Source of the DNA: an uncultured Streptococcus sp.
GTDB taxonomy: Bacteria; Bacillota; Bacilli; Lactobacillales; Streptococcaceae
DNA length: 49,944 bases
NCBI RefSeq assembly: GCF_938036805.1
Contig: NZ_CALHWC010000115.1
Span: forward strand, 1 to 49,944
Direction of reading: 5' to 3'
Each line of letters begins with the position of its first letter. The first letter of the stretch is position 1. Under the pieces are notes generated by a model, which ran no database searches, had not been told where the DNA came from, and was given only the letters and a program-made list of their open reading frames with translations. A program made the position numbers and the translations under genes. This document shows, piece after piece, positions 38,776-47,482 of the stretch.

Positions 38776-39288
38776 ATGACAAAAAAACGAAGAAATGATT
38801 TATTAGAACTTTTAAAAGAAGCTCGGCAACCTTTAAACGGACAATTTTTGGCCGAACAATTTCATGTCACTCGTCAGATTATCGTTCAGGATATTGCCCT
38901 ACTGCGAGCCGATGGCACTCCCATTATCAGTACCAATAGGGGCTATCTCTATAAAGAAAGCAATCAACCCGCTCATTTTCACAGACTTTTTAAACTCAAA
39001 CACAAGGCGGATGATATCGAAGCCGAACTTTTGGCCATCGTTGATAATGGCGGACGAGTGCAAAATATTATGATTGAGCATCCTGTCTATGGGGAAATTC
39101 AGACCTATCTGAAATTGGCCTGCCGCCGCGATGTGCAACAATTTTTAGAGCAAATTTCAGAGAGCGATTTTCGTGCCTTATCCGAGCTAACAAATGGAAT
39201 TCACTACCATTTAATCGAGGCAGACTCTCAGCAGGACCTAGACTATATCGAGGAAGCCTTAGCGACACTGGGCTTTCTGCAAGAATAA
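38776..39288 (+). CDS. niaR: Niacin-responsive repressor NiaR
   Basis: A 170-residue regulator. An N-terminal HTH_11 domain (LLELLKEARQPLNGQFLAEQFHVTRQIIVQDIALLRADG, about residues 9-47) is followed by a 3H ligand domain with its conserved His residues (HFHRLFKLKHKADDIE, IEHPVYGEI, GIHYHLIEA). It represses niacin uptake or NAD salvage genes when niacin is present. I use the ATG at 38776 (MTKKRRND); the frame also opens at a TTG at 38758. No Shine-Dalgarno precedes either start, and a promoter ends 6 bases upstream, so a leaderless message is possible. Confidence 0.88.
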   Translation: MTKKRRNDLLELLKEARQPLNGQFLAEQFHVTRQIIVQDIALLRADGTPIISTNRGYLYKESNQPAHFHRLFKLKHKADDIEAELLAIVDNGGRVQNIMIEHPVYGEIQTYLKLACRRDVQQFLEQISESDFRALSELTNGIHYHLIEADSQQDLDYIEEALATLGFLQE

Positions 39289-39311
39289 GCACAAGGATAT
39301 TATTCTATATT

Positions 39312-39347
39312 GAACCAGTTTTGAAGGGAATTCAAGGCTGGTTTTTA
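39312..39347 (+). terminator. Terminator after niaR
   Basis: AACCAG...CTGGTT with an inner TTGAA/TTCAA stem, then TTTTAT, 24 bases past the niaR stop. Confidence 0.75.
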
Positions 39348-39369
39348 TATTTTAAATGAACAAGAAACT

Positions 39370-39398
39370 TTGTCAACTTCCTAGAAATAAGGTAGAAT
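39370..39398 (+). promoter_or_regulatory. Promoter of the MocR-type gene
   Basis: TTGTCA (-35, 39370-39375), 17-base spacer, TAGAAT (-10, 39393-39398), 28 bases before the ATG. Confidence 0.8.
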
Positions 39399-39426
39399 AA
39401 GAGAAAGAAATCTGTAGGGGGACAGA

Positions 39427-40734
39427 ATGGCAGCAAAACCTAAATACCAAGTCATCATGGATAAAATTATTAGGGACATTGACAAGGGAAGACTTACTAG
39501 GGGGCAAAAGATTCCCTCCGTCCGCAAGCTGGCAGACCGCTACCATTGCAGCAAGGATACTGCCCAGAAGGCCTTGATTGAGCTTCGTTATCAGAAGTAC
39601 ATCTATGCTGTACCTAAGAGCGGCTACTATGTCTTGGAAAATGACCAAAATAAAAAGGAAGATATCGAACTGGCTGTGACAGACGACCGCCACCAAGCCT
39701 ATGAAGACTTCCGCCTGTGTGTCAATGAAACACTGATTGGTCGAGAAAACTATCTTTTCAACTACTATTCTCAGCAAGAAGGACTGGAGGAGTTGCGACA
39801 GTCAGTTCAGCGCTTGCTCTTGGACTCCGCAGTCTACACTTCTGCAGACAGTCTGATTCTGACTTCCGGTACCCAACAAGCCCTCTACATTCTCTCTCAG
39901 ATTGATTTCCCCAATGGTAAAGAGACCATTCTGGTCGAGCAACCCACCTACCACCGAATCAATGATTTACTGCTAAATCAGAAATTGCCTTACGAGAGCA
40001 TTGAACGTAAACCGACTGGCATTGACCTGAAAGAGTTAGAGAGGATTTTTCAAACAGGGCAAATCAAGTTTTTCTATACGATTCCCCGTTTCCACTATCC
40101 ACTAGGACATTCCTACAGCCGTCAGGAAAAGGAAGAAATCCTTGACCTCGCTGAGCGTTATGATGTCTATATCGTTGAAGACGACTATCTGGCTGACTTT
40201 GACAGCAAGCGGGGACTACCCTTTCATTATCTAGATGACAGCCAGTATGTCCTCTATATCAAGTCTTTTTCTACTAGTCTCTTTCCTGCCCTGCGCATCA
40301 CGGCCTTGGTTCTGCCACCTCAGATTCGAGAAACCTTTCTGTCCTATAAAATAGCGGTTGACTACGACAGTAACCTCATCATGCAAAAGGCTCTCTCCCT
40401 CTATATTGATAATCTGATGTTTGAAAAGAATCGTCTAGGCTTACTTAACCGACTAGAAACTGAAAAAACTAAGGCACAATTCCTCTTGGACGACCTTCAT
40501 TTCCCTCTGCCCCACCAGTTGACAACAGATGGCGTGATTTTTGACCTCCAATCCCTCCCCTCAGTCAGCTCCCTCAAACACAGCAAGCTGCCGCTGGACT
40601 TTTTTGAAAGCAGCTACATTCAGACCTGCCCCTACCACTACGCTAAGCTACAGTTTGATGATTTAAAAGAAAATCTGGAAAAATTTAAAGACTATCTAAA
40701 AAAGAGAGGGGGACAGAAATCGGTAATTCGTTAG
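39427..40734 (+). CDS. MocR-type regulator: GntR DNA-binding domain fused to PLP aminotransferase fold
   Basis: A 435-residue protein. The GntR winged helix (RGQKIPSVRKLADRYHCSKDTAQKALIELRYQKYIYAVPKSGYYV, about residues 20-65) is joined to a class I aminotransferase-like domain. The PLP-site features are SGTQQALYIL (about 148-157), DDYLADFDS (about 257-265) and the Lys in IKSFSTSLFPALRI (about 278-291). Such proteins usually control vitamin B6 or amino-acid genes, but no pdx genes are near, so the target is unknown. The last nine residues (RGGQKSVIR) and the stop codon come from the intergenic repeat beginning at 40704, so the natural C-terminus was replaced or trimmed. Confidence 0.88.
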   Translation: MAAKPKYQVIMDKIIRDIDKGRLTRGQKIPSVRKLADRYHCSKDTAQKALIELRYQKYIYAVPKSGYYVLENDQNKKEDIELAVTDDRHQAYEDFRLCVNETLIGRENYLFNYYSQQEGLEELRQSVQRLLLDSAVYTSADSLILTSGTQQALYILSQIDFPNGKETILVEQPTYHRINDLLLNQKLPYESIERKPTGIDLKELERIFQTGQIKFFYTIPRFHYPLGHSYSRQEKEEILDLAERYDVYIVEDDYLADFDSKRGLPFHYLDDSQYVLYIKSFSTSLFPALRITALVLPPQIRETFLSYKIAVDYDSNLIMQKALSLYIDNLMFEKNRLGLLNRLETEKTKAQFLLDDLHFPLPHQLTTDGVIFDLQSLPSVSSLKHSKLPLDFFESSYIQTCPYHYAKLQFDDLKENLEKFKDYLKKRGGQKSVIR

Positions 40735-40868
40735 AATTCGATTTCGTCATCCCACCTCCGCACAGTTGAGTAGGACTGTAAAAACTGATGAAATCAGCGG
40801 AGTAGAGCCCACTCAACCACTGCGTCTTGATCGACAATTAAGAGGCTAGGACTTTTGTCCCAGCCTCT
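40704..40868 (+). repeat. MITE-like intergenic repeat, copy 3 (overlaps MocR 3' end)
   Basis: About 165 bp, same orientation as copy 1. It has the same inverted ends (GAG...TGGGAC-like outer motifs) and internal GTTGAGTAGG/CCCACTCAAC pair. Its first 31 bases are read as the last codons of the MocR gene, and its right end forms a strong terminator. There are small internal differences from the other copies. Confidence 0.85.
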
Positions 40869-40875
40869 TTTCTTT
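40842..40875 (+). terminator. Repeat-derived terminator of the MocR gene
   Basis: GAGGCTAGGAC-TTTT-GTCCCAGCCTC (11-bp stem with one wobble or mismatch) followed by TTTTCTTT. It is the right end of the MITE-like repeat. Confidence 0.75.
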
Positions 40876-40892
40876 GAATTTTTCCTTGTTTT

Positions 40893-42632
40893 TCAGGCAT
40901 CCAACATTCCAGCCTGCAGCTGGTACATTTTCTTATACGTCCCATTTTGCGCTAGAAGCTCTTCATGGCTACCAGACTCAATGATGCGCCCTTTATCTAA
41001 AACGTAGATGCAATTGGCATCCTGAATCGTAGACAGCCGATGAGCAATGGCAATAGTCGTTCTGCCCTGCCGCATTTTCCGAAGAGAATGCTGGATCAGC
41101 TCCTCAGTTTCCGAATCGATATTGGCAGTGGCTTCGTCCAAAATCAAGATTTTAGGCTTGGATGCGATGGTTCTGGCAAAGGCCAAAAGCTGTCGTTGGC
41201 CACTAGAAAAGGTGGAGCCACGCTCAGTAACCGGACTATCATAGCCCTGAGCTAGCTGGCTGATAAAGTCATGGGCATCCACAAAGCGAGCTGCTTCTTC
41301 GACCTCTGCTCGCGATAGATTTTCCTGATACATACGGATATTGGAGGCAATGGTGCCATGGTAGAGGAAGGGATCCTGCAAAACAAGACCAATATTTCGT
41401 CGTAATTCTGCTTGACTATAGTCTCTGATATCTCTGCCATCAATAAGAATTTTGCCTTTCTCAAATTCATAAAAGCGCAGGAAAAGGTTGATAATGGAGG
41501 ATTTTCCCGACCCCGTTGATCCGACAAAAGCAATCGTCTCACCTTGCTTGACGCTAAAAGAAATATCCTTTAGAATCTCCCGCTTTCCGTCATAGGAGAA
41601 GGTCACGTGCTGAAAGTCAATATTGCCCGCCTGAATCTCAGGTCCCTCTTCTGCTTGCTCAGGCTCAAAGTCTCGACGATCCATGAGTTCAAAAACGCGC
41701 TCTGCAGCCACCATGGATGTCTGAAGAACAGAGTAATTTTGCATGACATCAATCAGGGGATTGAAAAGCTGATTGACATACTGGATAAAAGCATACATGA
41801 CACCAGCAGTCACTCCAGCTACTTGCCAACTCAAGCCAAAATAAGTCAGAATAAGGGCATAAGCCAAGATTTTCAGCAAGGACATAGCTGGGCGCAGAAA
41901 GAGGCTGTTCACATTCAGATAGCGATTACTAAAGTCTAGGTGTTCTCCATTGATTGCTTCAAATTCTTCGATTAGCCGCTTTTCCTGACCAAAAGCTTGG
42001 ATGATCCGCATCCCTTCAATACTCTCAGAAAGTTTGACATTGAGGTCGCTCAGTCTGGCTCGGACTTGCTTGAGCAAGCGATTGGACAGCCGCTGATACA
42101 AGATAATCGAGCCAAGCATGATGGGCAAAAAGAGGACAATCAGCAGAGTCAGCCGCCAATTCAGAGCCAGCATGGTTGCAATTGTCACTACCAAGATAAG
42201 TATAGAGCTAAGGAAATTTGAAAAAATACTGCTAAACATATCAGCCACTGACTGGGTATCGTTGGTCAAGCGGGAAACGATAGCCCCTGCTGCAGTCTGG
42301 TCAAAGTAAGCCATACATAATTGCTGCATATTCGCAAGAGTTTCCTGCCGGAGATCGCGGACAATGCTATAAGCCACCCGTGCAAAGGCATACTGCCCCA
42401 GAAAAGTAAGGAGCACCCGCAAAAGAAAGAGACCATAGTAAATTCCCAGCAAATAGAGACCACTTGAGGCTGCTTCTCGGCTGACAAACTGGTCAATATA
42501 AGACCGAGCCAAGAGCGGCAAGGCCGTTGTCACCAGAGTTGTCGCAAAAATAAAGACTAGAGCCAGGAGACTAATCCATTTGTAGCGCCACATATAATCT
42601 AGAAGGCGTCTAAAAGTTGATTGTTTTGTCAT
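40893..42632 (-). CDS. Heterodimeric ABC exporter subunit (579 aa)
   Basis: A type IV ABC exporter half: six N-terminal transmembrane helices (about residues 15-310) and a C-terminal nucleotide-binding domain. Walker A is GSTGSGKSS (about 370-378), the signature reads FSSGQRQ instead of LSGGQ, Walker B is ILILDEATANID with the catalytic Glu, and the switch region is AIAHRLSTI. With the co-encoded 582-residue half it resembles multidrug exporters of the YheI/YheH or BmrCD class. The start overlaps the other gene's stop (ATGA at 42629-42632). Substrates cannot be told from sequence. Confidence 0.9.
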   Translation of the reverse strand: MTKQSTFRRLLDYMWRYKWISLLALVFIFATTLVTTALPLLARSYIDQFVSREAASSGLYLLGIYYGLFLLRVLLTFLGQYAFARVAYSIVRDLRQETLANMQQLCMAYFDQTAAGAIVSRLTNDTQSVADMFSSIFSNFLSSILILVVTIATMLALNWRLTLLIVLFLPIMLGSIILYQRLSNRLLKQVRARLSDLNVKLSESIEGMRIIQAFGQEKRLIEEFEAINGEHLDFSNRYLNVNSLFLRPAMSLLKILAYALILTYFGLSWQVAGVTAGVMYAFIQYVNQLFNPLIDVMQNYSVLQTSMVAAERVFELMDRRDFEPEQAEEGPEIQAGNIDFQHVTFSYDGKREILKDISFSVKQGETIAFVGSTGSGKSSIINLFLRFYEFEKGKILIDGRDIRDYSQAELRRNIGLVLQDPFLYHGTIASNIRMYQENLSRAEVEEAARFVDAHDFISQLAQGYDSPVTERGSTFSSGQRQLLAFARTIASKPKILILDEATANIDSETEELIQHSLRKMRQGRTTIAIAHRLSTIQDANCIYVLDKGRIIESGSHEELLAQNGTYKKMYQLQAGMLDA

Positions 42633-44377
42633 TTTGCAGACTCCTCCTCAAAGCGTTCATATAGTTGTTGATTTTGATAGGTTTGAGCATACCAGCCCTG
42701 TGCTGCTAGAAGTTCTTGGTGACTGCCTCGCTCCTTAATACGGCCATTCTCCAACACTAGAATCAAATCCGCATGGACAATGGCTGACAGACGATGGGCA
42801 GTGATAATGGTCGTCTTACCAGCTCGTTCCTGCTTGAGATTTTCTAAAATCATATGTTCGGTCTTGGCATCCACTGCTGACAAGGAATCATCCAAAATCA
42901 AAATTTCTGGATTGATGATGAGGGCTCTGCTCATAGCCAAACGCTGCTTTTGACCACCAGAAAGCGAGACGCCCCGCTCACCAAGCAACGTATCCAAACC
43001 ATCCGGCATAGCCTTAATATCCTCATAAACACCACAAAGCTGGGCTGCTCGGATAACTTGCTCATCTGACAGTTGTGGATTGGCAAAGCGGATATTGTTC
43101 CGAATGGATAGAGCAAAAAGAATCTGATCCTGAGGCACATAACCAATCAGACTGCGCATATCCTTAAGAGCATACTCTCGGATGTCGTGCCCATTCAGAT
43201 AAATTGCTCCTTGCTGAATATCCTGCTCCCGCAGCAAAAGGCGTAGCAAGGTGGTCTTCCCAGATCCAGTCGGCCCAACAATCCCCAAGGTCTGCCCTTT
43301 GTCTAATGTAAAGTGAATATCCTTTAACGTCACTTCGTTCTCATAGGCAAAGTAATCTATTTCATAGTCCAGTCGACCATTTTGAATACTGGCAAGTGGC
43401 TGCTGGGCTTCCTCGACATCCGACTCCTCAGCCAGCAAGTTCTCAATTCGTTCATAGGAAACAGCTCCCCGCTGGCTGATATTCACTAGGTAACCCATCG
43501 CTTGCAGCGGCCACACTAGCATATCCAGATAAGTCATAAAGGTAACCAGCTCACCGACTGTAAATTGACCTTGGGAGATAAACATTCCCCCAAAAATCAG
43601 GGTCAGAACATAGGATAAGCCGACAAAAATAAGCACCATGGGGTCAAACAGAGAATTGTACTTGGCAGCTAAAATATTCTTTTGATAGACTTCTTGGTTG
43701 ATTGCTGCAAAGGACTGAGTCTCCGCATTCTGATAGCCAAAAGACTTAGTCACTTTAATCCCCGCTACGCTTTCCTGAACTTTATTGTTGAGATCTGAAA
43801 AGGCCTCCTGAGCCGCTTTAAAGCTCTCGTGGTTCTTCCGACCAATCAAGCTGGTTCCCCAGGATAGAAAGGGCAGAGGGAGAATAGCAATCAGGGTCAG
43901 TCGCCAGTCCAAGACCAAAAACATGGTGATGAGGGTCACCAAGGCTGTAATAGAAGCATCTACCGCTGACATAACACCACCGCCAGCCACGCTAACCACC
44001 GCATTGATATCATTAGTTGCATGAGCCATGAGGTCACCCGTTCGGTATTTTTGATAAAAACTTGGCGACATCCGCGTAAAATGCTCAAAAAGCCGAAAGC
44101 GTAAGATGCGCCCCAGATTATTTGCCGTGCCAAAGATATAGAGCCGCCAGACATAACGCAAACCATACATAATAAAAGCAGCCAAAATCAAAAGGAGAAG
44201 ATTATAAGCAAGTTCTCCAGCAGTCAGACTCCGTCTAGCAATCTGGTCAATAACCTGCCCAATGACCCGTGGCGGAATCAGATTAAACACACTGACCAGA
44301 GACAAGGCTAAGATGCCGATCATATAACGCCGCTTTTCCAGTTTAAAAAACCAGTCTAGTTTTCTGATTAGATTCAT
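42629..44377 (-). CDS. Heterodimeric ABC exporter subunit (582 aa)
   Basis: The partner half-transporter. Six transmembrane helices (about residues 15-310) precede an NBD with Walker A GPTGSGKTT (about 366-374), canonical signature LSGGQKQR, and Walker B ILILDDSLSAVD in which the catalytic Glu is Asp. The switch segment is ITAHRLSAI. The degenerate Walker B here together with the degenerate signature in the other subunit defines one non-catalytic ATP site, as in heterodimeric exporters of this class. It is first in the operon, preceded by GAGGAAACGAA. A hairpin lies in its leader. Confidence 0.9.
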   Translation of the reverse strand: MNLIRKLDWFFKLEKRRYMIGILALSLVSVFNLIPPRVIGQVIDQIARRSLTAGELAYNLLLLILAAFIMYGLRYVWRLYIFGTANNLGRILRFRLFEHFTRMSPSFYQKYRTGDLMAHATNDINAVVSVAGGGVMSAVDASITALVTLITMFLVLDWRLTLIAILPLPFLSWGTSLIGRKNHESFKAAQEAFSDLNNKVQESVAGIKVTKSFGYQNAETQSFAAINQEVYQKNILAAKYNSLFDPMVLIFVGLSYVLTLIFGGMFISQGQFTVGELVTFMTYLDMLVWPLQAMGYLVNISQRGAVSYERIENLLAEESDVEEAQQPLASIQNGRLDYEIDYFAYENEVTLKDIHFTLDKGQTLGIVGPTGSGKTTLLRLLLREQDIQQGAIYLNGHDIREYALKDMRSLIGYVPQDQILFALSIRNNIRFANPQLSDEQVIRAAQLCGVYEDIKAMPDGLDTLLGERGVSLSGGQKQRLAMSRALIINPEILILDDSLSAVDAKTEHMILENLKQERAGKTTIITAHRLSAIVHADLILVLENGRIKERGSHQELLAAQGWYAQTYQNQQLYERFEEESAK

Positions 44378-44402
44378 TTCGTTTCCTCATTCCAAACAAA
44401 GG

Positions 44403-44430
44403 ACGGACAGCCCTTAATCCGACTGTCCGT
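44403..44430 (-). promoter_or_regulatory. Leader hairpin upstream of the ABC exporter operon
   Basis: On the minus strand ACGGACAG-12-base loop-CTGTCCGT, a perfect 8-bp stem extendable by two G-U pairs, lies between the predicted promoter and the ribosome site. It is not followed by a T run, so it is not a plain terminator. It could be an attenuator-like structure. Confidence 0.55.
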
Positions 44431-44444
44431 TTCTCACTATCTCT

Positions 44445-44450
44445 ATTATA
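44445..44450 (-). promoter_or_regulatory. -10 box of the ABC exporter operon
   Basis: On the minus strand TATAAT (44450-44445). The -35 at 17-18 bases is weak (TTTCAT or GTTTCA). Confidence 0.5.
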
Positions 44451-44489
44451 CGCTATTTCATCTAAAAATGAAACTCAGGCAAACTATGC

Positions 44490-45161
44490 TCATCTTTTCT
44501 TAGTCAGGACAAAACTGGTGTCCAACAAATCAAAAAGTTGCTGATCCGACAAGGTCCCATCCAAGGGAAGACTGAGCCAGTATTTTTTATTCATATGAAA
44601 GGCGGGATAAATTCCCTTTTGCTGAATAAGTTCCGCAACTCGGTCACTCTTGACATTTAGAACCTCAATCAGACCACTGCGCTCCTTTTCAAACTTGGAC
44701 CAGTCAGTCGTCAAAAAAGCTCCGTACCATTTCTTGCTATCCTGATGGCGAAAAACAGCGGCCCCATTAGAGCTTTTACGAGAAGAATTTTCCCAAAGAT
44801 ATTCCAACTGCCCCTGATAAGTAGTCGCCACATAGCTACTCAGTCGCTGACTTTGCTCATAAAGAAAGCCTACTTTCTCAAAGCAATGCTGCCGAATGTA
44901 CAGCAGAACCTCCTGACAGGCCGCCCTGACTTGACCGACAAATTCTCCAGTCATACTTTCCATCTTGACCTGACGATACTCATCACCTGTATCCAAGTCA
45001 AACACCTGAAAATTCAGCTTTCCATCGGAAATCAGCACATTCATCTGGAAGTCACCAGCCATAATCTTGGTCGAATAGCTGTATTCTGCACCAGACCTGA
45101 CAAAGCCATAATCCAGCAAATTTTCTTCCTTCAGCCTGTATTTTTCAAATAAATCCAACAT
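44490..45161 (-). CDS. MmcQ/YjbR family protein
   Basis: A 223-residue protein of the MmcQ/YjbR (CyaY-like fold, double-wing DNA-binding-like) family. An N-terminal part with SYSTKIMAGDFQMNVLISDGKLNFQVFDLDTGDEY (about residues 28-63) precedes a C-terminal MmcQ-like domain with VFRHQDSKKWYGAFL (about 136-150), EVLNVKSDRVAEL and YPAFHMNKKYWLSLPLDGTLS (about 186-206). Its biochemical role is unproven. It lies 11 bases downstream of cutC and is probably in the same operon. Confidence 0.85.
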   Translation of the reverse strand: MLDLFEKYRLKEENLLDYGFVRSGAEYSYSTKIMAGDFQMNVLISDGKLNFQVFDLDTGDEYRQVKMESMTGEFVGQVRAACQEVLLYIRQHCFEKVGFLYEQSQRLSSYVATTYQGQLEYLWENSSRKSSNGAAVFRHQDSKKWYGAFLTTDWSKFEKERSGLIEVLNVKSDRVAELIQQKGIYPAFHMNKKYWLSLPLDGTLSDQQLFDLLDTSFVLTKKR

Positions 45162-45172
45162 GAACTTGCCTA

Positions 45173-45805
45173 CTAAAATACTACTTTGGTGCCGTGCAAT
45201 TGATCAACACCTAAGCTGTCGGCAATCTCAGCACGATTGTCTAGATTAATTCCACCACCAGGTAAAATTTCTATCCGCCCTGCCGCATGCTCAATCAATT
45301 CATCCAGCCAAGCCAAATGCTCTAGAATGGACTCTGACGCTGGCCCGCCATGAGTCAAAATCCGCTTAACTCCATGTTCAACCAGCCAGTCTAACTCTCC
45401 AAACTGATATTCAGCAGGAATCGCATCAAAAGCCATATGGAAGACCACATCCAGCCCCTGAGCCGCTTCAAGCAGTCGCTCCATCTTTGGATAATCAATC
45501 TCGTTATTTTCCGTTAAAACACCAAAGACGAGGCCATGGCTCCCCGCCTCACGTGCCTTCTGAATGTCCGAGAGCATTATCTCGATTTCCATATCTGAAT
45601 AGACAAAATTCCCACCACGAGGTCGAATCATGGTCATCACGGTCGCATCATAAGGCTGAACCATTCGTACTGCAGCCTCAATGACACCGTAGCTAGGCGT
45701 TGTTCCACCAACTGATAGGTTATCACACAGCTCAACCCGCTTCGCTCCAGCCTTTAAAGCCTTGTCTAGTAAGGTGACATTCTCTGCACAAAATTCATAA
45801 ATCAT
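45173..45805 (-). CDS. cutC: CutC family protein
   Basis: A 210-residue TIM-barrel CutC. Clear segments are KRVELCDNLSVGGTTPS (about residues 23-39), IRPRGGNFVYSDMEIEIM (about 61-78), GLVFGVLTENNEID (about 93-106), VFHMAFDAI (about 119-127) and ILTHGGPASE (about 148-157) with ILPGGGIN. It is called a copper homeostasis protein in older literature, though that role is disputed. It has its own extended -10 promoter and is followed by the MmcQ-family gene. Confidence 0.9.
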   Translation of the reverse strand: MIYEFCAENVTLLDKALKAGAKRVELCDNLSVGGTTPSYGVIEAAVRMVQPYDATVMTMIRPRGGNFVYSDMEIEIMLSDIQKAREAGSHGLVFGVLTENNEIDYPKMERLLEAAQGLDVVFHMAFDAIPAEYQFGELDWLVEHGVKRILTHGGPASESILEHLAWLDELIEHAAGRIEILPGGGINLDNRAEIADSLGVDQLHGTKVVF

Positions 45806-45845
45806 GGCACTACCTCTTATTTACTATATTGATTTTCTACTTTTT

Positions 45846-45854
45846 ATTATATCA
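45846..45854 (-). promoter_or_regulatory. cutC promoter (extended -10)
   Basis: On the minus strand TGA then TATAAT (45854-45846), about 40 bases upstream of the ATG. The -35 is weak. The 281 bases between cutC and pepT otherwise hold only the pepT promoter. Confidence 0.6.
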
Positions 45855-46047
45855 CAAAATTTCTTTTAAAATGCACCCCTAGCATATTTGCCACCGCTTT
45901 TCTCAACCATTTTATATTAATAGACTTGCAAAAAATCCTATTCTTCAATCTTACAAGCCTGATTTTCACCTATTTCCATTACGTTTATATTCTAAGCCTT
46001 TTCAACTAGAGAAATGGTGAGTTACAGATGTCTTTTGTTCAAGATTG

Positions 46048-46056
46048 TGCTAAAAT
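46048..46056 (+). promoter_or_regulatory. pepT promoter (extended -10)
   Basis: TGC then TAAAAT (46048-46056), 30 bases before the ATG. The -35 is weak. Confidence 0.55.
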
Positions 46057-46086
46057 AGACTTAATCTATGAAAACAAGGAGCTTTT

Positions 46087-47310
46087 ATGAAATACCCTAA
46101 TCTTTTAGATCGTTTCCTGACCTATGTCAAAGTTAACACACGCTCAGACGAAACGTCTACTACTACACCCAGTACCCAGAGTCAGGTGGACTTTGCTAAC
46201 AATATCCTCATTCCTGAGATGAAGCGAGTTGGCTTGGAAAATGTCTACTACCTGCCCAACGGCTTTGCGATTGGAACTCTGCCAGCCAACGACCCTAGCT
46301 TTACCCGCAAGATTGGCTTTATTTCCCACATGGATACGGCGGACTTCAACGCAGAAAACATCCAGCCGCAGGTCATTGAGAATTATGATGGCGGTGTGAT
46401 TCCGCTTGGTCAATCTGGCTTTAACTTAGATCCTGCAGACTTCGCCAGTCTCCATAAATACAAGGGCCAAACACTGATTACAACTGATGGAACCACCCTT
46501 CTGGGCGCAGACGACAAGTCAGGTATTGCTGAAATCATGACTGCTATCGAATACCTGTCTGCCCATCCAGAAATCAAGCATGGAGAAATCCGAGTGGGAT
46601 TTGGACCAGATGAGGAAATCGGTATCGGAGCTGATAAGTTTGACGCGGAAGACTTCGACGTAGACTTTGCTTACACAGTAGATGGCGGCCCTCTAGGAGA
46701 ACTCCAGTATGAAACCTTTAGCGCTGCTAGCGCAGAATTGACCTTCCAAGGTCGCAATGTCCATCCAGGAACTGCTAAGGACCAGATGGTCAATGCACTT
46801 CAGCTGGCTATTGACTTCCACAACCAGCTGCCAGAAGCTGATCGACCAGAGAAAACCGAGGGCTACCAAGGCTTCTACCACCTGATGAACCTGACCGGTA
46901 CTGTCGAAGAAGCCCAAGCCAGCTACATTGTCCGCGACTTTGAGACAGAAGCTTTTGAAAATCGCAAAGCTGCTATGCAGGCTATTGCTGATAAGATGAA
47001 CCAAGAGCTGGGTAGCGAACGCGTCATCTTGACCCTCAAAGACCAGTATTACAACATGAAGCAGGTCATTGAAAAGGACATGACACCGATCAATATCGCC
47101 AAAGCAGTCATGGAAAGTTTGGATATCCAGCCAATTATCGAGCCTATTCGTGGCGGAACTGATGGCTCTAAAATTTCCTTTATGGGCATCCCGACACCGA
47201 ACCTCTTCGCCGGTGGTGAAAATATGCACGGCCGCTTTGAATATGTCAGCCTAGAAACCATGGAACGCGCTGTCGATACCATCATTGGCATCGTCTCTTA
47301 TCAAGAATAA
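46087..47310 (+). CDS. pepT: Peptidase T (tripeptide aminopeptidase)
   Basis: A 407-residue M20 metallopeptidase that removes the N-terminal residue from tripeptides in the cytoplasm. The zinc site is visible as SHMDTADF (about residues 78-85), GADDKSGIAEIM (about 138-149), GPDEEIGIGAD (about 172-182), TVDGGPLGELQYE (about 196-208) and GGTDGSKISFMG ... NMHGRFE near the end (about 356-385). The ATG follows AAGGAG. It is a single gene with promoter and terminator, supporting use of host peptides. Confidence 0.96.
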   Translation: MKYPNLLDRFLTYVKVNTRSDETSTTTPSTQSQVDFANNILIPEMKRVGLENVYYLPNGFAIGTLPANDPSFTRKIGFISHMDTADFNAENIQPQVIENYDGGVIPLGQSGFNLDPADFASLHKYKGQTLITTDGTTLLGADDKSGIAEIMTAIEYLSAHPEIKHGEIRVGFGPDEEIGIGADKFDAEDFDVDFAYTVDGGPLGELQYETFSAASAELTFQGRNVHPGTAKDQMVNALQLAIDFHNQLPEADRPEKTEGYQGFYHLMNLTGTVEEAQASYIVRDFETEAFENRKAAMQAIADKMNQELGSERVILTLKDQYYNMKQVIEKDMTPINIAKAVMESLDIQPIIEPIRGGTDGSKISFMGIPTPNLFAGGENMHGRFEYVSLETMERAVDTIIGIVSYQE

Positions 47311-47313
47311 ATA

Positions 47314-47348
47314 AAAAACAGAAATTCATAACGAATTTCTGTTTTTTT
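47314..47348 (+). terminator. pepT terminator
   Basis: AAAAAACAGAAATTC...GAATTTCTGTTTTTTT: a long stem with short loop and T run, a few bases after the stop. Confidence 0.9.
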
Positions 47349-47393
47349 GACTTTTAAAACTGAAAGTTAAGCTAACACCAACTGCTCCAAGAG

Positions 47394-47424
47394 CAAAAAA
47401 GGAGAAGACCAATTGGTCCTCTCC
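47394..47424 (-). terminator. Terminator of the glycosyltransferase gene
   Basis: On the minus strand GGAG-AG-GACCAA/TTGGTC-TT-CTCC then TTTTTT. It is reached 58 bases after the stop codon at 47483. Confidence 0.8.
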
Positions 47425-47482
47425 AAAGTTTAGCATGTATCAGGCCGTTATAGTCGACAAAAAACCGTATCGGCAGATTCAA

